From Labrenzia sp. VG12 (GTDB taxonomy: Bacteria; Pseudomonadota; Alphaproteobacteria; Rhizobiales; Stappiaceae), in assembly GCF_002237595.1 (NCBI RefSeq), contig NZ_CP022529.1, positions 868,001 to 932,000 of the forward strand: DNA of 64,000 nucleotides. The letters are read 5' to 3'. The notes beneath the pieces are model-generated. The model was not told where the DNA came from, searched no databases, and saw nothing but the letters and a program-made list of their open reading frames with translations. Shown here piece after piece: positions 8,249 to 16,284 of the stretch; the first letter of the stretch is position 1, and each line of letters opens with the position of its first letter. The translations under genes and the position numbers were made by a program.

Positions 8249-9301
8249 TCAGCCGCCGGTGACGCTCATGTGGCGGGAGACTGCCGGCTGTTTCCGATCC
8301 CGGTCGATGACAAAGTCATGTCCCTTCGGTTTTCGGCCGATGGCTTCATCAATTGCCGCATTCAACAGGTCATTGCCTTCCGAAGCCCTGAGCGGTGCGC
8401 GCAGATCCGACATGTCGTCCTGGCCGAGACACATGAACAGCTGACCGGTGCAGGTGACGCGGACGCGGTTGCAGCTTTCGCAGAAATTATGAGTCAGAGG
8501 TGTGATGAAGCCGAGACGGCCGCCGGTTTCCTCGATCGTGACATACCGGGCCGGACCGCCGGTCTTGTAGGAGATCTCCGTCAGCGTGAACCGTTCCGAC
8601 AGGCGCTGGCGCACGGTCGAGAGCGGCAGATACTGATCTGTCCGGTCGCCGTCGATTTCACCCAGGGGCATGGTTTCAATCAGGGTCAGGTCGTGGCCAT
8701 GATCATGGCACCAGGCCAGCATGCCATCGATCTCATGCTCGTTGACGTCCTTGAGGGCCACCATGTTGACCTTGATCTTGAGGCCGGCTGCCGTTGCGGC
8801 CCGGATGCCGTCCATGACCTTGCCGAGATCACCCCAGCGGGTCACGGCCTTGAATTTCTCCGGATCGAGCGTGTCTATGGACACGTTGATCCGGCGTACC
8901 CCGCAGTCATAGAGTTCGTCCGCAAACCGGGCCAGCTGTGAACCGTTGGTGGTCACGGTCAGTTCCTCAAGCGCGCCACTGTCCAGATGACGGCCGAGGC
9001 TGCGGATCAGGCTCATGATGTTCTTGCGCACCAGGGGTTCACCGCCGGTCAGGCGCAGTTTCCTGACGCCTTTCTCGATAAAGGCGGTGCAGAGCCGATC
9101 CAGTTCCTCAAGGCTGAGCACTTCGCGCTTGGGCAGAAACGTCATGTCCTCGGCCATGCAATAGACACAGCGGAAATCGCAGCGGTCGGTTACGGAAACA
9201 CGCAAGTAGGTCACCGCCCGGCCGAACGGGTCGATCATCGGCGCGGAGTGAGTTGCGCCCTCTGTCGTTTCTGCCGGAACCACAATCTTGCCGTCTGTCA
9301 C
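8249..9301 (-). CDS. moaA: GTP 3',8-cyclase MoaA (radical SAM)
   Basis: A 350-residue radical SAM enzyme that converts GTP to the cyclic precursor of molybdopterin. The N-terminal cluster motif is CDFRCVYC, the GTP-side cluster motif is CESCNRVRVTCTG..C, and the chain ends in the required Gly-Gly (SVTGG). The GTG start at 9301 has GGGAG 8 bases upstream and gives an N-terminus of normal length; an ATG at 9364 would add 21 residues without a good site. It lies 6 kb from the fdhD-mobA-mobB-moeA operon and is transcribed by itself. Confidence 0.95.
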   Translation of the reverse strand: MTDGKIVVPAETTEGATHSAPMIDPFGRAVTYLRVSVTDRCDFRCVYCMAEDMTFLPKREVLSLEELDRLCTAFIEKGVRKLRLTGGEPLVRKNIMSLIRSLGRHLDSGALEELTVTTNGSQLARFADELYDCGVRRINVSIDTLDPEKFKAVTRWGDLGKVMDGIRAATAAGLKIKVNMVALKDVNEHEIDGMLAWCHDHGHDLTLIETMPLGEIDGDRTDQYLPLSTVRQRLSERFTLTEISYKTGGPARYVTIEETGGRLGFITPLTHNFCESCNRVRVTCTGQLFMCLGQDDMSDLRAPLRASEGNDLLNAAIDEAIGRKPKGHDFVIDRDRKQPAVSRHMSVTGG

Positions 9302-9479
9302 GGACCGCTCTCCCTCATATGTGTTCTCAGCCAGATCATATGGCGCCGATCCTGCCAAGATCAATTCAAACCGGACCAGGAGTGTCCAGATTTCGTCAGA
9401 GGTAAACTGGCGAGTGTAAATTTGTCAATTGCGGAGGTGGTGGGTCATGCGGCTGGTGATGGACCCGGTTGGTCATCGC

Positions 9480-9926
9480 TCAATCGCGATAGGCGTCCAT
9501 GAAGGCACGGATTTCAGACAGGAGCGGGAGCAGATCGGCAACGCGGTCCGCCGGTATGGCCTCCTTCAGATCGGCAATGTCCGGATCTATGGACCGAATG
9601 GCATCTTCTCGGAATTGACGCCCCTGATCGGTCAACCAGACCGTCTTGCTGCGGCCGTCTTCCGGATTGGGACGCATTTCCACAAGGCCGTGTTCCAGCA
9701 GCCCGGCCAGCGTGTGGGTCATGGTTGTTTTAGGAACCTGAAAGGCCCTGGCCAGGGTCAGCGGCGTTTGACCGTCGCGGACCCTTGTCAGGTGATTGAC
9801 CACACTGAAATGCGGCAACGTCAACCCGTCCGGCAGGCGCGCTTCCATGGCCGCACGGCTGAGCTGGGCAATGATGCCGACTTCATTGAAGAAGCTGAAA
9901 TAAAGATGCCGAGTGTCGTTATCCAT
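9480..9926 (-). CDS. MarR-family transcriptional regulator
   Basis: A 148-residue winged-helix protein. The pattern of an N-terminal dimerisation helix, then LPHFSVVNHLTRVRDGQTPLTLARAF, QVPKTTMTHTLAGLLEHGLV and the wing MRPNPEDGRSKTVWLTDQGRQ is standard MarR. It overlaps the end of the upstream nitroreductase-like gene by 8 bp on the same strand, so the two form an operon. A large imperfect palindrome just before that operon is the likely autoregulatory operator. The inducing ligand is unknown. Confidence 0.92.
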   Translation of the reverse strand: MDNDTRHLYFSFFNEVGIIAQLSRAAMEARLPDGLTLPHFSVVNHLTRVRDGQTPLTLARAFQVPKTTMTHTLAGLLEHGLVEMRPNPEDGRSKTVWLTDQGRQFREDAIRSIDPDIADLKEAIPADRVADLLPLLSEIRAFMDAYRD

Positions 9927-11025
9927 TCATGATCCGTGTTTCCAGCGGCCAGCGTGGTGTCTTCGCCGGTGTCGGTCCAAAACCCAGGCGTCCCAGCATC
10001 TGAACGGTTTCACCCGGTTTGGCAAGCATCCTGTGTGCGCTCTCGTAGTGCGGGGCCATTTCTTCATATTCCTGCAGCGCCTGGCTGACGGGGTGCAAGG
10101 CGAGGCCAAGCCGTGTTGTGTCAAGATTGAGCCGAAGCCACCGACGCCCGGCGGCAATCTGATCCTCCCGCGTGTTGTGCGGTGTCGTCAGCACAATATA
10201 GGCAGGTGTTGCATGAAGCATGGTTTCATACATTTTCACACCTTCCCTGAAACCTGTTGAAGCCGGGTCGAGCTGGCTTTCCCGGGTCAGGACACCGGCA
10301 AGCATCAGGCTCTCCAGAAACGGGCCTCCAAGATCAATGCCGTCCGGATTGGCATTGATCTGCGCCTTGCCGAACCGCATCAGATCGACACTTTCTTTCA
10401 GCGCCCTGTGGGTGTGCATTTCCGTCAGCCAGGCCTGCCAGCTAAGCTTCTTGACCTGGGCGACAAGCTCCGGATCGGTGATCACCGTGCCATGGGCAGC
10501 AAGTTCGGCTGCAGCGCTTTCCGGCACCGATCTGTCCTCGAACGGTTCCTTGCAGGAGCGCCGCTCCAGAATGAAGTTGGACAACGGATCCCTTGTGGCC
10601 CCGTCCAGCAGGGTGACATGCGCGATTGGCCCATCGGTTCCGTCCGGAAAGAGATCAATCTGCGCTGACCTGCCGCGCACTGTGGCGGCAACCGACATCA
10701 GTTCCAGAAAACAGCCGAGACCGACAAAGATCTGACGGTCATAGGGGTCCGTGTGCGGCAGGTTCCGCGCCTTGTCCCGATGAAGCAGGAAGGAATCCTG
10801 ACCCTTCAATTCGATCAGCCATGGCTGGCGATTGTGCGGGTTCGGTGCGAGCAGGGCATAGGACAGCGAAAACAGCCGCGGGTCGTCATATTGACCGGCC
10901 TCCTGCCAGGGCTCCAGCGCCCGGGCCGGCGTCCGCGTTGCCAGAAAAGTGCCGGCGGAGGCAGTCGCTGCGACAACGAAGCCGCCTCCGAGAAGGGCGA
11001 GAGTTTTGCGTCGGCTCAGGGTCAT
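9919..11025 (-). CDS. Tat-exported Acg-like nitroreductase-family protein
   Basis: A 368-residue protein. The N-terminus MTLSRRKTLALLGGGFVVAA carries a twin-arginine export signal, expected for a folded, flavin-binding enzyme sent to the periplasm. The motif APNPHNRQPWLIEL and DPYDRQIFVGLGCFLELM match the Acg-type nitroreductase-like family (FMN-binding, function poorly defined; mycobacterial Acg is linked to dormancy). GAGG lies 5 bases before the ATG. First gene of a two-gene operon with a MarR regulator, so expression is probably induced by a small molecule. Substrate unknown. Confidence 0.82.
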   Translation of the reverse strand: MTLSRRKTLALLGGGFVVAATASAGTFLATRTPARALEPWQEAGQYDDPRLFSLSYALLAPNPHNRQPWLIELKGQDSFLLHRDKARNLPHTDPYDRQIFVGLGCFLELMSVAATVRGRSAQIDLFPDGTDGPIAHVTLLDGATRDPLSNFILERRSCKEPFEDRSVPESAAAELAAHGTVITDPELVAQVKKLSWQAWLTEMHTHRALKESVDLMRFGKAQINANPDGIDLGGPFLESLMLAGVLTRESQLDPASTGFREGVKMYETMLHATPAYIVLTTPHNTREDQIAAGRRWLRLNLDTTRLGLALHPVSQALQEYEEMAPHYESAHRMLAKPGETVQMLGRLGFGPTPAKTPRWPLETRIMNG

Positions 11026-11040
11026 GTCATCCTCATCAAG

Positions 11041-11078
11041 TAGTACGATATCGAATTATATAGTTCGAAGTCGCACTA
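11041..11078. promoter_or_regulatory. 38-bp imperfect palindrome, candidate MarR operator
   Basis: Arms of 19 bp pair at 15 positions. Left half contains TAGT and CGATATCGAA (11046-11055), right half TTCGAAGTCG (11064-11073) and ACTA (11075-11078). It lies 16-53 bp upstream of the nitroreductase ATG, where a MarR dimer would block transcription. The symmetry is seen directly; the assignment to this MarR is inference from position. Confidence 0.6.
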
Positions 11079-11107
11079 GTTACAATCCTGCGAGGAAGTT
11101 TTGTCAT

Positions 11108-11158
11108 ACACCTTGAAGTGACACCAAAAGGTGATATATAAATGACACCAAATGGTGT
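11108..11158. promoter_or_regulatory. Repeated ACACC-N4-GGTG operators, candidate ArsR sites
   Basis: Two good palindromes, ACACCAAAAGGTGA (11121-11134) and ACACCAAATGGTGT (11145-11158), start 24 bp apart. A weaker copy, ACACCTTGAAGTGA, lies at 11108-11121. They flank an A/T-rich GATATATAA core just ahead of the cupin gene's ribosome site GAGGAG. The ArsR protein encoded in the same operon is the obvious candidate binder, an inference. Confidence 0.65.
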
Positions 11159-11173
11159 TACGAGGAGATCGCA

Positions 11174-11620
11174 ATGACGTTGAAAACCTTTCTGCTTCTG
11201 GCAGCCGTGCCAATGGCTCTTGCCGGGCCCGTCAACGCAGACACGGTGGCTGAAATCCGCCTGATGCCGCAGCCTGACCTGACCTGGGAAACAACGCCGG
11301 AAGGGGTTGCGTTTGCGGCTCTCAAGGGCAACCGGTTTGAAGAAAGCTACATGGCCATGGTGCGCCTGCCCGCAGGGTTGGTCAGTCCCGTCCACGTGAA
11401 GACCGCAGGCATGTATGGTCTGGTGGTTTCGGGCGAGATGGTGCACATGCCGAGCTCGCAGGACACTGCGCTCGCAAAGGTCCTGAAGGCCGGTGACTAC
11501 TATGAAATTCCGGCAGGGTTGCCGCATCTGAGCAAGTGCGTCTCAAAAAAGGACTGTGTCACCTTTCTCTATCAGGATGGTCCTTTTGACTTCCTGCCGG
11601 TCGCGGAGGCAGGCCAATGA
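11174..11620 (+). CDS. Exported cupin-like protein (DUF4437-like)
   Basis: A 148-residue protein with a cleavable signal peptide (LLLAAVPMALAGPVNADT). The mature part has cupin-type features: LPAGLVSPVHVKTAGMYGLVVSGEMV followed by LKAGDYYEIPAGLPHLSKCVS, with His residues placed to bind metal. Two Cys near the end may form a disulfide. Enzymatic role unknown. It leads an operon with an ArsR regulator (4-bp overlap) and an SRPBCC protein, preceded by repeated operators. The start has GAGGAG 6 bases upstream. Confidence 0.78.
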   Translation: MTLKTFLLLAAVPMALAGPVNADTVAEIRLMPQPDLTWETTPEGVAFAALKGNRFEESYMAMVRLPAGLVSPVHVKTAGMYGLVVSGEMVHMPSSQDTALAKVLKAGDYYEIPAGLPHLSKCVSKKDCVTFLYQDGPFDFLPVAEAGQ

Positions 11621-11958
11621 ACACTGGTCCCCAGGCAGTGTTCCGGGCCCTTGCTGATCCGACGCGCCGCCAGATCCTGTTGCACCTGGCCAGCGAAAAC
11701 CTGGCCATTTCCGACATTGCGGCCCGTTTCGACATCACCCGAACGGCCATCAACAAGCACCTGGCAATCCTGGAGGAGGGCGGCCTCATCAAGAGCGAGG
11801 TGAGCGGACGCGAACGGCGCAACCGCCTGACACCGGAACCGATGAAATCCGCCTTCGAGTGGATCGGCCACTTCGAGCGCTACTGGGACGTCAAGCTCGC
11901 CGATTTGCAGCGTGAAATCGAAAAAGAGATGGAAGAAACCAAGGAGACCGGAAAATGA
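11617..11958 (+). CDS. ArsR-family winged-helix regulator
   Basis: A 113-residue HTH protein beginning VFRALADPTRRQILLHLASE, the hallmark of ArsR-like regulators paired with AHSA1/SRPBCC genes; the recognition region is FDITRTAINKHLAILEEGGL. There is no Cys cluster for metal sensing, so it belongs to the non-metal subgroup. It overlaps the cupin gene by 4 bp and the SRPBCC gene by 4 bp. It most likely represses its own operon through the ACACC-N4-GGTG sites upstream of the cupin gene. Confidence 0.93.
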   Translation: MNTGPQAVFRALADPTRRQILLHLASENLAISDIAARFDITRTAINKHLAILEEGGLIKSEVSGRERRNRLTPEPMKSAFEWIGHFERYWDVKLADLQREIEKEMEETKETGK

Positions 11959-12389
11959 CTGCGACCACAATCACCAAGACTGTTTTCCTCAACGCGCCTC
12001 AGGAGGTTGTCTGGGCGTTCCTGACGGAAAAGGACAAGCTCGCACGCTGGTTCCACCCGGCCGAGCAGGATCTCAAGGAAGGCAGCGACTACACGTTGCT
12101 GGACCAGAACAACGGCCTGTCGAAGATCTGTTGGGGCAAGGTTCTTGAAATGCGTCCCTGCAGCAGCCTGGTCTATACGTTCACGGTCAAACCGTTGAAC
12201 GGTGTCATGACGACGGTGCGCTGGACCCTGGAAGAGGCAGCGGGCGGAACGCGTCTGACCCTGCAGCACGAGGGTATTGAACAGGCGGCGGGTGAAGCAG
12301 CCTTGATGATGTTGAGTGCGCTGGATGCCGGTTGGGACGAGCATTTCGGCCGCTTGCGCGAAGCGGTGAGGGCATTGGTCCCGGCTTGA
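11955..12389 (+). CDS. SRPBCC/AHSA1-domain protein
   Basis: A 144-residue START-like fold protein: KTVFLNAPQEVVWAFLTEKDKLARWF at the N-terminus, a central beta sheet, and a C-terminal helix (MLSALDAGWDEHFGRLREAV). These proteins make a hydrophobic cavity and bind lipids or other ligands; they often follow an ArsR gene and may be its ligand-handling partner. Overlaps the ArsR stop by 4 bp and is followed by a strong terminator, so it closes the operon. Ligand unknown. Confidence 0.88.
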   Translation: MTATTITKTVFLNAPQEVVWAFLTEKDKLARWFHPAEQDLKEGSDYTLLDQNNGLSKICWGKVLEMRPCSSLVYTFTVKPLNGVMTTVRWTLEEAAGGTRLTLQHEGIEQAAGEAALMMLSALDAGWDEHFGRLREAVRALVPA

Positions 12390-12403
12390 AGACCTTTCCT
12401 GTG

Positions 12404-12434
12404 ATCGGCCGGTGCCTCCACCGGCCGATTTTTT
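12404..12434 (+). terminator. Rho-independent terminator of the cupin-arsR-SRPBCC operon
   Basis: Perfect 11-bp stem ATCGGCCGGTG / CACCGGCCGAT with a CCTC loop, followed by six T. It lies 15 bp after the SRPBCC stop codon. Confidence 0.92.
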
Positions 12435-12488
12435 GATCTTTTTTCCGGCTCCTGGCGTATTCACCTCGACGCTGCATAAAGGGGCAAC

Positions 12489-13925
12489 ATGACAACGCTA
12501 GTTTGGTTTCGTCAGGATCTTCGTATTGAGGACAATCCCGCGCTTCTTGAAGCATCGAGGCGGGGACCGGTTCTGCCTGTCTTCATCTTCGAGACACCGG
12601 AACAATCCGGAGAGACGCATCCCCTGGGCGGCGCAAGCAAATGGTGGCTGCATCACAGCCTGGCGGCCCTGAAAGACGAGATGCCGGGACTTGTGCTGAT
12701 GCGCGGCAGCGCCCGGCACCTGATCCCGCACCTAGCGAGAACTCATGATGTCGACGCTGTCTTCTGGAACCGCTGTTACGAACCCCATGCGATCGAGCGG
12801 GACACGGATCTGAAAGTGTCCTTGAAGGAAGACGGGTTTGAGGTCAGGAGCTTCAAGGCCGCGCTTCTTTTTGAGCCCTGGGAGCTGGAAACGAAATCCG
12901 GCGGTCCGTTCAAGGTCTATTCGCCCTTCTGGAAGACGGCGCAGCAACAGGACGTTACGCCGCCGTTGCCTGCTCCGGAAGAATTGACCTTCGTGAGCCC
13001 TGTGGAAGGCGTCGACCTCGCCGAGCTCGATCTTCTTCCCGGAAAGCCGAACTGGGCGGCTGGCTGGGAAAAACTCTGGCGACCCGGCGCAGTTGGAGCG
13101 CAGGAGCGTTTAAGCAACTTTCTGGCAGAAGGCCTTGCCGGCTATGGAGATCTGCGCAACCGGCCGGATTTGCCAAACGTCTCCCGGCTGTCGCCTCATC
13201 TGCATTTTGGCGACATCTCGCCAAGGCAGGTCTGGCACGCGACGCAAACGCGCATGATGAGCGATGCCTTCCTGTCGAAAGACAGGCAGAAGTTTCTGTC
13301 CGAACTTGCCTGGCGCGAGTTTTCCCATCATCTGCTCTACCACTTTCCAAAGCTTCCTTCCGGCAACTGGAAACCAGCATTCGACGCCTATCCCTGGCGC
13401 GAGTCTTCTGAAGACCTGGATTGCTGGCAAAAGGGCCAAACCGGCTATCCGATTGTCGATGCCGGCATGCGCGAACTCTGGCAAACCGGGTACATGCACA
13501 ATCGAGTTCGCATGGTTGTCGCGAGTTTCCTGGTCAAGCATCTGCGGCTTCACTGGCACCACGGCGAAGCCTGGTTCCGCGACACGCTGCTCGACGCTGA
13601 TCTTGCGAACAACTCGGCCAGCTGGCAGTGGGTAACCGGGTCCGGGGCGGATGCCGCGCCCTATTTCCGTATCTTCAACCCGATCACGCAGGGCGAGAAA
13701 TTCGATCCGCACGCGTCTTATATCCGTCGTTGGGTTCCGGAGCTCGCGGGGCTGGACACCGCCCATATCTTTGCGCCCTTTGAAGCGCCGAAGGAGGCGC
13801 TTGCCGCAGCCGGGGTCAAACTGGGTGAAACCTATCCGCACCCGGTCGTCAATCATGCGGCCGCGCGCCAGGCGGCCCTAGAAGGCTACGAGGCGGTCAA
13901 GCTGGCGGGACAAAACGCGGCTTGA
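12489..13925 (+). CDS. phrB: Deoxyribodipyrimidine photolyase (class I CPD type)
   Basis: A 478-residue photolyase/cryptochrome protein. The N-terminal alpha/beta domain begins TTLVWFRQDLRIEDNPALLE. The FAD domain carries GYPIVDAGMRELWQTGYMHN, RVRMVVASFLVKHL, NNSASWQWVTGSG and PYFRIFNPITQGEKFDP. These are the FAD and DNA-lesion-binding signatures of light-driven cyclobutane dimer repair. One oddity is LHWHHGEAWF where the family usually has DWRxGE. It stands as a single gene after the terminator of the preceding operon. Confidence 0.93.
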   Translation: MTTLVWFRQDLRIEDNPALLEASRRGPVLPVFIFETPEQSGETHPLGGASKWWLHHSLAALKDEMPGLVLMRGSARHLIPHLARTHDVDAVFWNRCYEPHAIERDTDLKVSLKEDGFEVRSFKAALLFEPWELETKSGGPFKVYSPFWKTAQQQDVTPPLPAPEELTFVSPVEGVDLAELDLLPGKPNWAAGWEKLWRPGAVGAQERLSNFLAEGLAGYGDLRNRPDLPNVSRLSPHLHFGDISPRQVWHATQTRMMSDAFLSKDRQKFLSELAWREFSHHLLYHFPKLPSGNWKPAFDAYPWRESSEDLDCWQKGQTGYPIVDAGMRELWQTGYMHNRVRMVVASFLVKHLRLHWHHGEAWFRDTLLDADLANNSASWQWVTGSGADAAPYFRIFNPITQGEKFDPHASYIRRWVPELAGLDTAHIFAPFEAPKEALAAAGVKLGETYPHPVVNHAAARQAALEGYEAVKLAGQNAA

Positions 13926-13995
13926 CCGCGCCGCCGCCGCCGCTATCGTGCCCCTCCGCATCGATCTCTGCCGCTTCGGATAAAAGGACGCCTTC

Positions 13996-14364
13996 ATGAC
14001 CGATCCGTCAGCACCCTGGCCAACTGAGCTGCGTGTTGCCAAGGACAGGAAGTCACTTGCCATCGCCTTCAACTCAGGTGAAGCGCACGAACTGTCTGCA
14101 GAATATCTGCGTGTGTGTTCGCCCTCGGCCGAGGTCAAGGGCCATGCGCCTTCTCAGAAAAAGACAGTTCCGGGGAAACGCAATGTCGAGATCATCAAGA
14201 TAGAGCCGGTGGGCAACTATGCCGTCCGTATCCACTTTGACGACATGCACAATTCCGGGATCTATTCCTGGACCTATTTTTTGCAGCTTGGCCGAAACCC
14301 CGATGATCATTGGGGTGTCTATCTGGCGGAGCTGGAGGCAAAGGGCCTGAGCCGGGACCGCTGA
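13996..14364 (+). CDS. DUF971 (GBBH-like N-terminal) domain protein
   Basis: A 122-residue protein made of one DUF971 domain. It contains WPTELRVAKDRKSLAIAF, YLRVCSPSAEVKGH and a C-terminal IYSWTYFLQLGRNPDDHW, which match the small domain found at the N-terminus of gamma-butyrobetaine hydroxylase. Stand-alone members often neighbour Mrp or Fe-S assembly genes, but here the neighbour is photolyase. Specific role unknown. AGGA lies 7 bases before the ATG. Confidence 0.85.
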   Translation: MTDPSAPWPTELRVAKDRKSLAIAFNSGEAHELSAEYLRVCSPSAEVKGHAPSQKKTVPGKRNVEIIKIEPVGNYAVRIHFDDMHNSGIYSWTYFLQLGRNPDDHWGVYLAELEAKGLSRDR

Positions 14365-14554
14365 AACCAGTCCCGCATTGCCCAGCTGGAAACGGGGTGG
14401 TCGAATCGGGTAGCCTGATCACGGCTTGACCCGCGCCGTCCCCCTCCAACTGGAGCAGCAGACATCCTGCAGGGTTCAATTTCATGGTTCGACCAGACCC
14501 GTGCGGTCGCATTAGGAGGGATTGCGTCAGTCGCACGTGGCATGGAGGTCGCAC

Positions 14555-15277
14555 ATGAAACTGACTGCCCCGATCTATCGATTGAAAAGTCGTGCCCGCA
14601 AACTCTCACGCGAAAACCGTATCCGTTTGCACCAGGCCCTCGACGCGGTTGCAATTGCGGAGGGATTTCGTAGCTGGAGCCATCTGGCAAATGCCTGGCA
14701 GCCAAATCGACCGGCTAGGTCTCTTCTGGAAGCGCTTGCGCCCGGTGACCTGCTGCTGCTGGCAGCTCGGCCAGGAGAGGGCAAGACCGTCCTCGGCCTG
14801 GAGATTGCCGCCGAAGCGGCGAGGGCCGGGCGGGCCGCCTGGTTCTTTTCATCCGAATGCACCGAAGCCGAGGTGCAGCGAACCCTGTCGGTCAGCGGCT
14901 ATGGTGATCTGAAAGGGGCCAGGGAGCTGGTCATTGATCTCGCAGACAGCGTCTGTGCGCGGCATCTGATGTCGACTCTATCAGGCGCGGTGCCCGATTC
15001 GGTCGCGGTGATCGACTATCTCCAGGTCATGGATCAGGACCGGGCTGAGCCGGTGCTTGGCCATCAGGTCGAGCAACTGAAGCGCTTTGCCAATGAGCGG
15101 GAAGTGTCTCTGGTCTTCCTGTCGCAGATCCGCCGGACGTTCGACCCGGCGCAAACCAGGCTCCCCGGGATGGACGATGTCCGGATGCCCAATCCGCTTG
15201 ATCCTGGCCAGTTCACCAAGAGCTGTTTTTTGCATGGTGGTGAAATCCTGCTTCAGCCCATGCCTGCCTCCGCGTAA
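14555..15277 (+). CDS. DnaB-like RecA-fold ATPase
   Basis: A 240-residue protein. Residues 1-45 form a small helical module (SRENRIRLHQALDAVAIAEG, then FRSWSHLANAW). The rest resembles the C-terminal motor of DnaB: Walker A ARPGEGKT, a FFSSE segment, Walker B VAVIDYLQVMDQ and a SQIRRTF sensor. It lacks the DnaB N-terminal domain and is half the size of a replicative helicase, so it is not the replicative DnaB. A role in DNA unwinding or remodelling is guesswork. ATG 14555 has GGAGG 6 bases upstream. Confidence 0.75.
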   Translation: MKLTAPIYRLKSRARKLSRENRIRLHQALDAVAIAEGFRSWSHLANAWQPNRPARSLLEALAPGDLLLLAARPGEGKTVLGLEIAAEAARAGRAAWFFSSECTEAEVQRTLSVSGYGDLKGARELVIDLADSVCARHLMSTLSGAVPDSVAVIDYLQVMDQDRAEPVLGHQVEQLKRFANEREVSLVFLSQIRRTFDPAQTRLPGMDDVRMPNPLDPGQFTKSCFLHGGEILLQPMPASA

Positions 15278-15280
15278 CAA

Positions 15281-15307
15281 AAAAGCCGGGCAAATTGCCC
15301 GGCTTTT
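15281..15307. terminator. Bidirectional terminator between convergent genes
   Basis: Palindrome AAAAGCCGGGCAA / TTGCCCGGCTTTT, with A and T tracts on both sides, between the DnaB-like gene and the L,D-transpeptidase gene that end facing each other. Works on either strand. Confidence 0.92.
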
Positions 15308-15324
15308 CCCATCTGTCGTTTGGA

Positions 15325-15918
15325 TCAACGCTTGACGATGATCTTCGCGCCAACACTCACATTGTTATAGAGGTGAATGACGTCTTCATTTGCCAGCCGG
15401 ATGCAGCCGGAAGAAACGGCGGAGCCGATCGTCCACGGCTCAGTCGTGCCATGAATGCGGTAAAGCGTGGAACCGATATAAAGCGCGCGGGCGCCCATCG
15501 GGTTGTTCGGGCCGCCGGGCATGTAGGCCGGCAGGATGCGGCCTTTGCGGCGCTCGCGCGCACGCATCTGTGCGGGCGGGGTCCAGCTCGGCCATTCGGC
15601 CTTGCGGGTGACCCGGTGCGTGCCGGCCCACTGGAAGCCTTCCTTGCCAACGCCGACGCCGTATTTCATGGCCTTGCCACCTGGCAGGACGTGATAAAGG
15701 CGACGCTCGGACGTGTCGATGACGATGGTGCCCGGGCTGTAGGGGCCGTCATACTTGACGCGCTTGCGCTTGACCGGAGACGGGCCGCCCGGATGATATT
15801 TCGGTGTTACCCAGGTGTTCGTGCTGTGGTCAAAAAAGCCATATCGCGGCGCGGCCTGTGCCGTCAGCGCAAAGGCGCTGGCAATCACCGCTACCACCAA
15901 GAAGTAAAACTTGTTCAT
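15325..15918 (-). CDS. Exported L,D-transpeptidase (YkuD domain)
   Basis: A 197-residue protein with a signal peptide (MNKFYFLVVAVIASAFALTA then QAAPRYG). The YkuD domain runs from about residue 65 to the end. The catalytic signature is RIHGTTEPWTIG then SSGCIRLANEDVIHLYN, with the nucleophile Cys172 near the C-terminus. Such enzymes make 3-3 peptidoglycan crosslinks or attach proteins to peptidoglycan in the periplasm. ATG 15918 has GGGGGA 5 bases upstream and starts the signal peptide. Confidence 0.93.
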   Translation of the reverse strand: MNKFYFLVVAVIASAFALTAQAAPRYGFFDHSTNTWVTPKYHPGGPSPVKRKRVKYDGPYSPGTIVIDTSERRLYHVLPGGKAMKYGVGVGKEGFQWAGTHRVTRKAEWPSWTPPAQMRARERRKGRILPAYMPGGPNNPMGARALYIGSTLYRIHGTTEPWTIGSAVSSGCIRLANEDVIHLYNNVSVGAKIIVKR

Positions 15919-16284
15919 TTCGATCCCCCATTCGCACCGGGCCCACGCCACACGGGTGCTTCGTCACAGGAATTGACGTTACGCAAATGTCCTTGCCGCA
16001 CTGTTAATAATCATGTCCCAAAAAGGGCTCAATAGGAATCTCACGTTGATGTGAGGTGCCCTCAACTCCTTGAATTGTGCCGAAATTGCAACGGTTTTTT
16101 CGTTTTTTACGAGATCTTGCTGACGCTTCCCGTCAAGGTTGCTGTCAGGCCGGCCTGTTGCACAAATGTAGTCTGATTTTCACCTTGGTATTTGCCGGGA
16201 GGTGATTCCATGAACGCACCGGGAAACAAAAAAGACCCGCTGCATTCGACAGCGGGTCTCTTTGAGTGAAGCCTCGGCAGATTG
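15919..16284. other. Intergenic region with ldt promoter side and fumarase terminator
   Basis: About 366 bp between the L,D-transpeptidase start and the fumarase stop, both on the minus strand. The middle is A/T-rich (around 16080-16120, with T runs) and probably holds the L,D-transpeptidase promoter. The right end holds the fumarase terminator. No open frame looks real. Confidence 0.55.
16228..16258 (-). terminator. Rho-independent terminator of the fumarase gene
   Basis: Stem GACCCGCT / AGCGGGTC (16234-16241 and 16251-16258) with a run of six A on its left, which reads as six T on the minus strand. Lies 27 bp past the fumarase stop. Confidence 0.9.
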
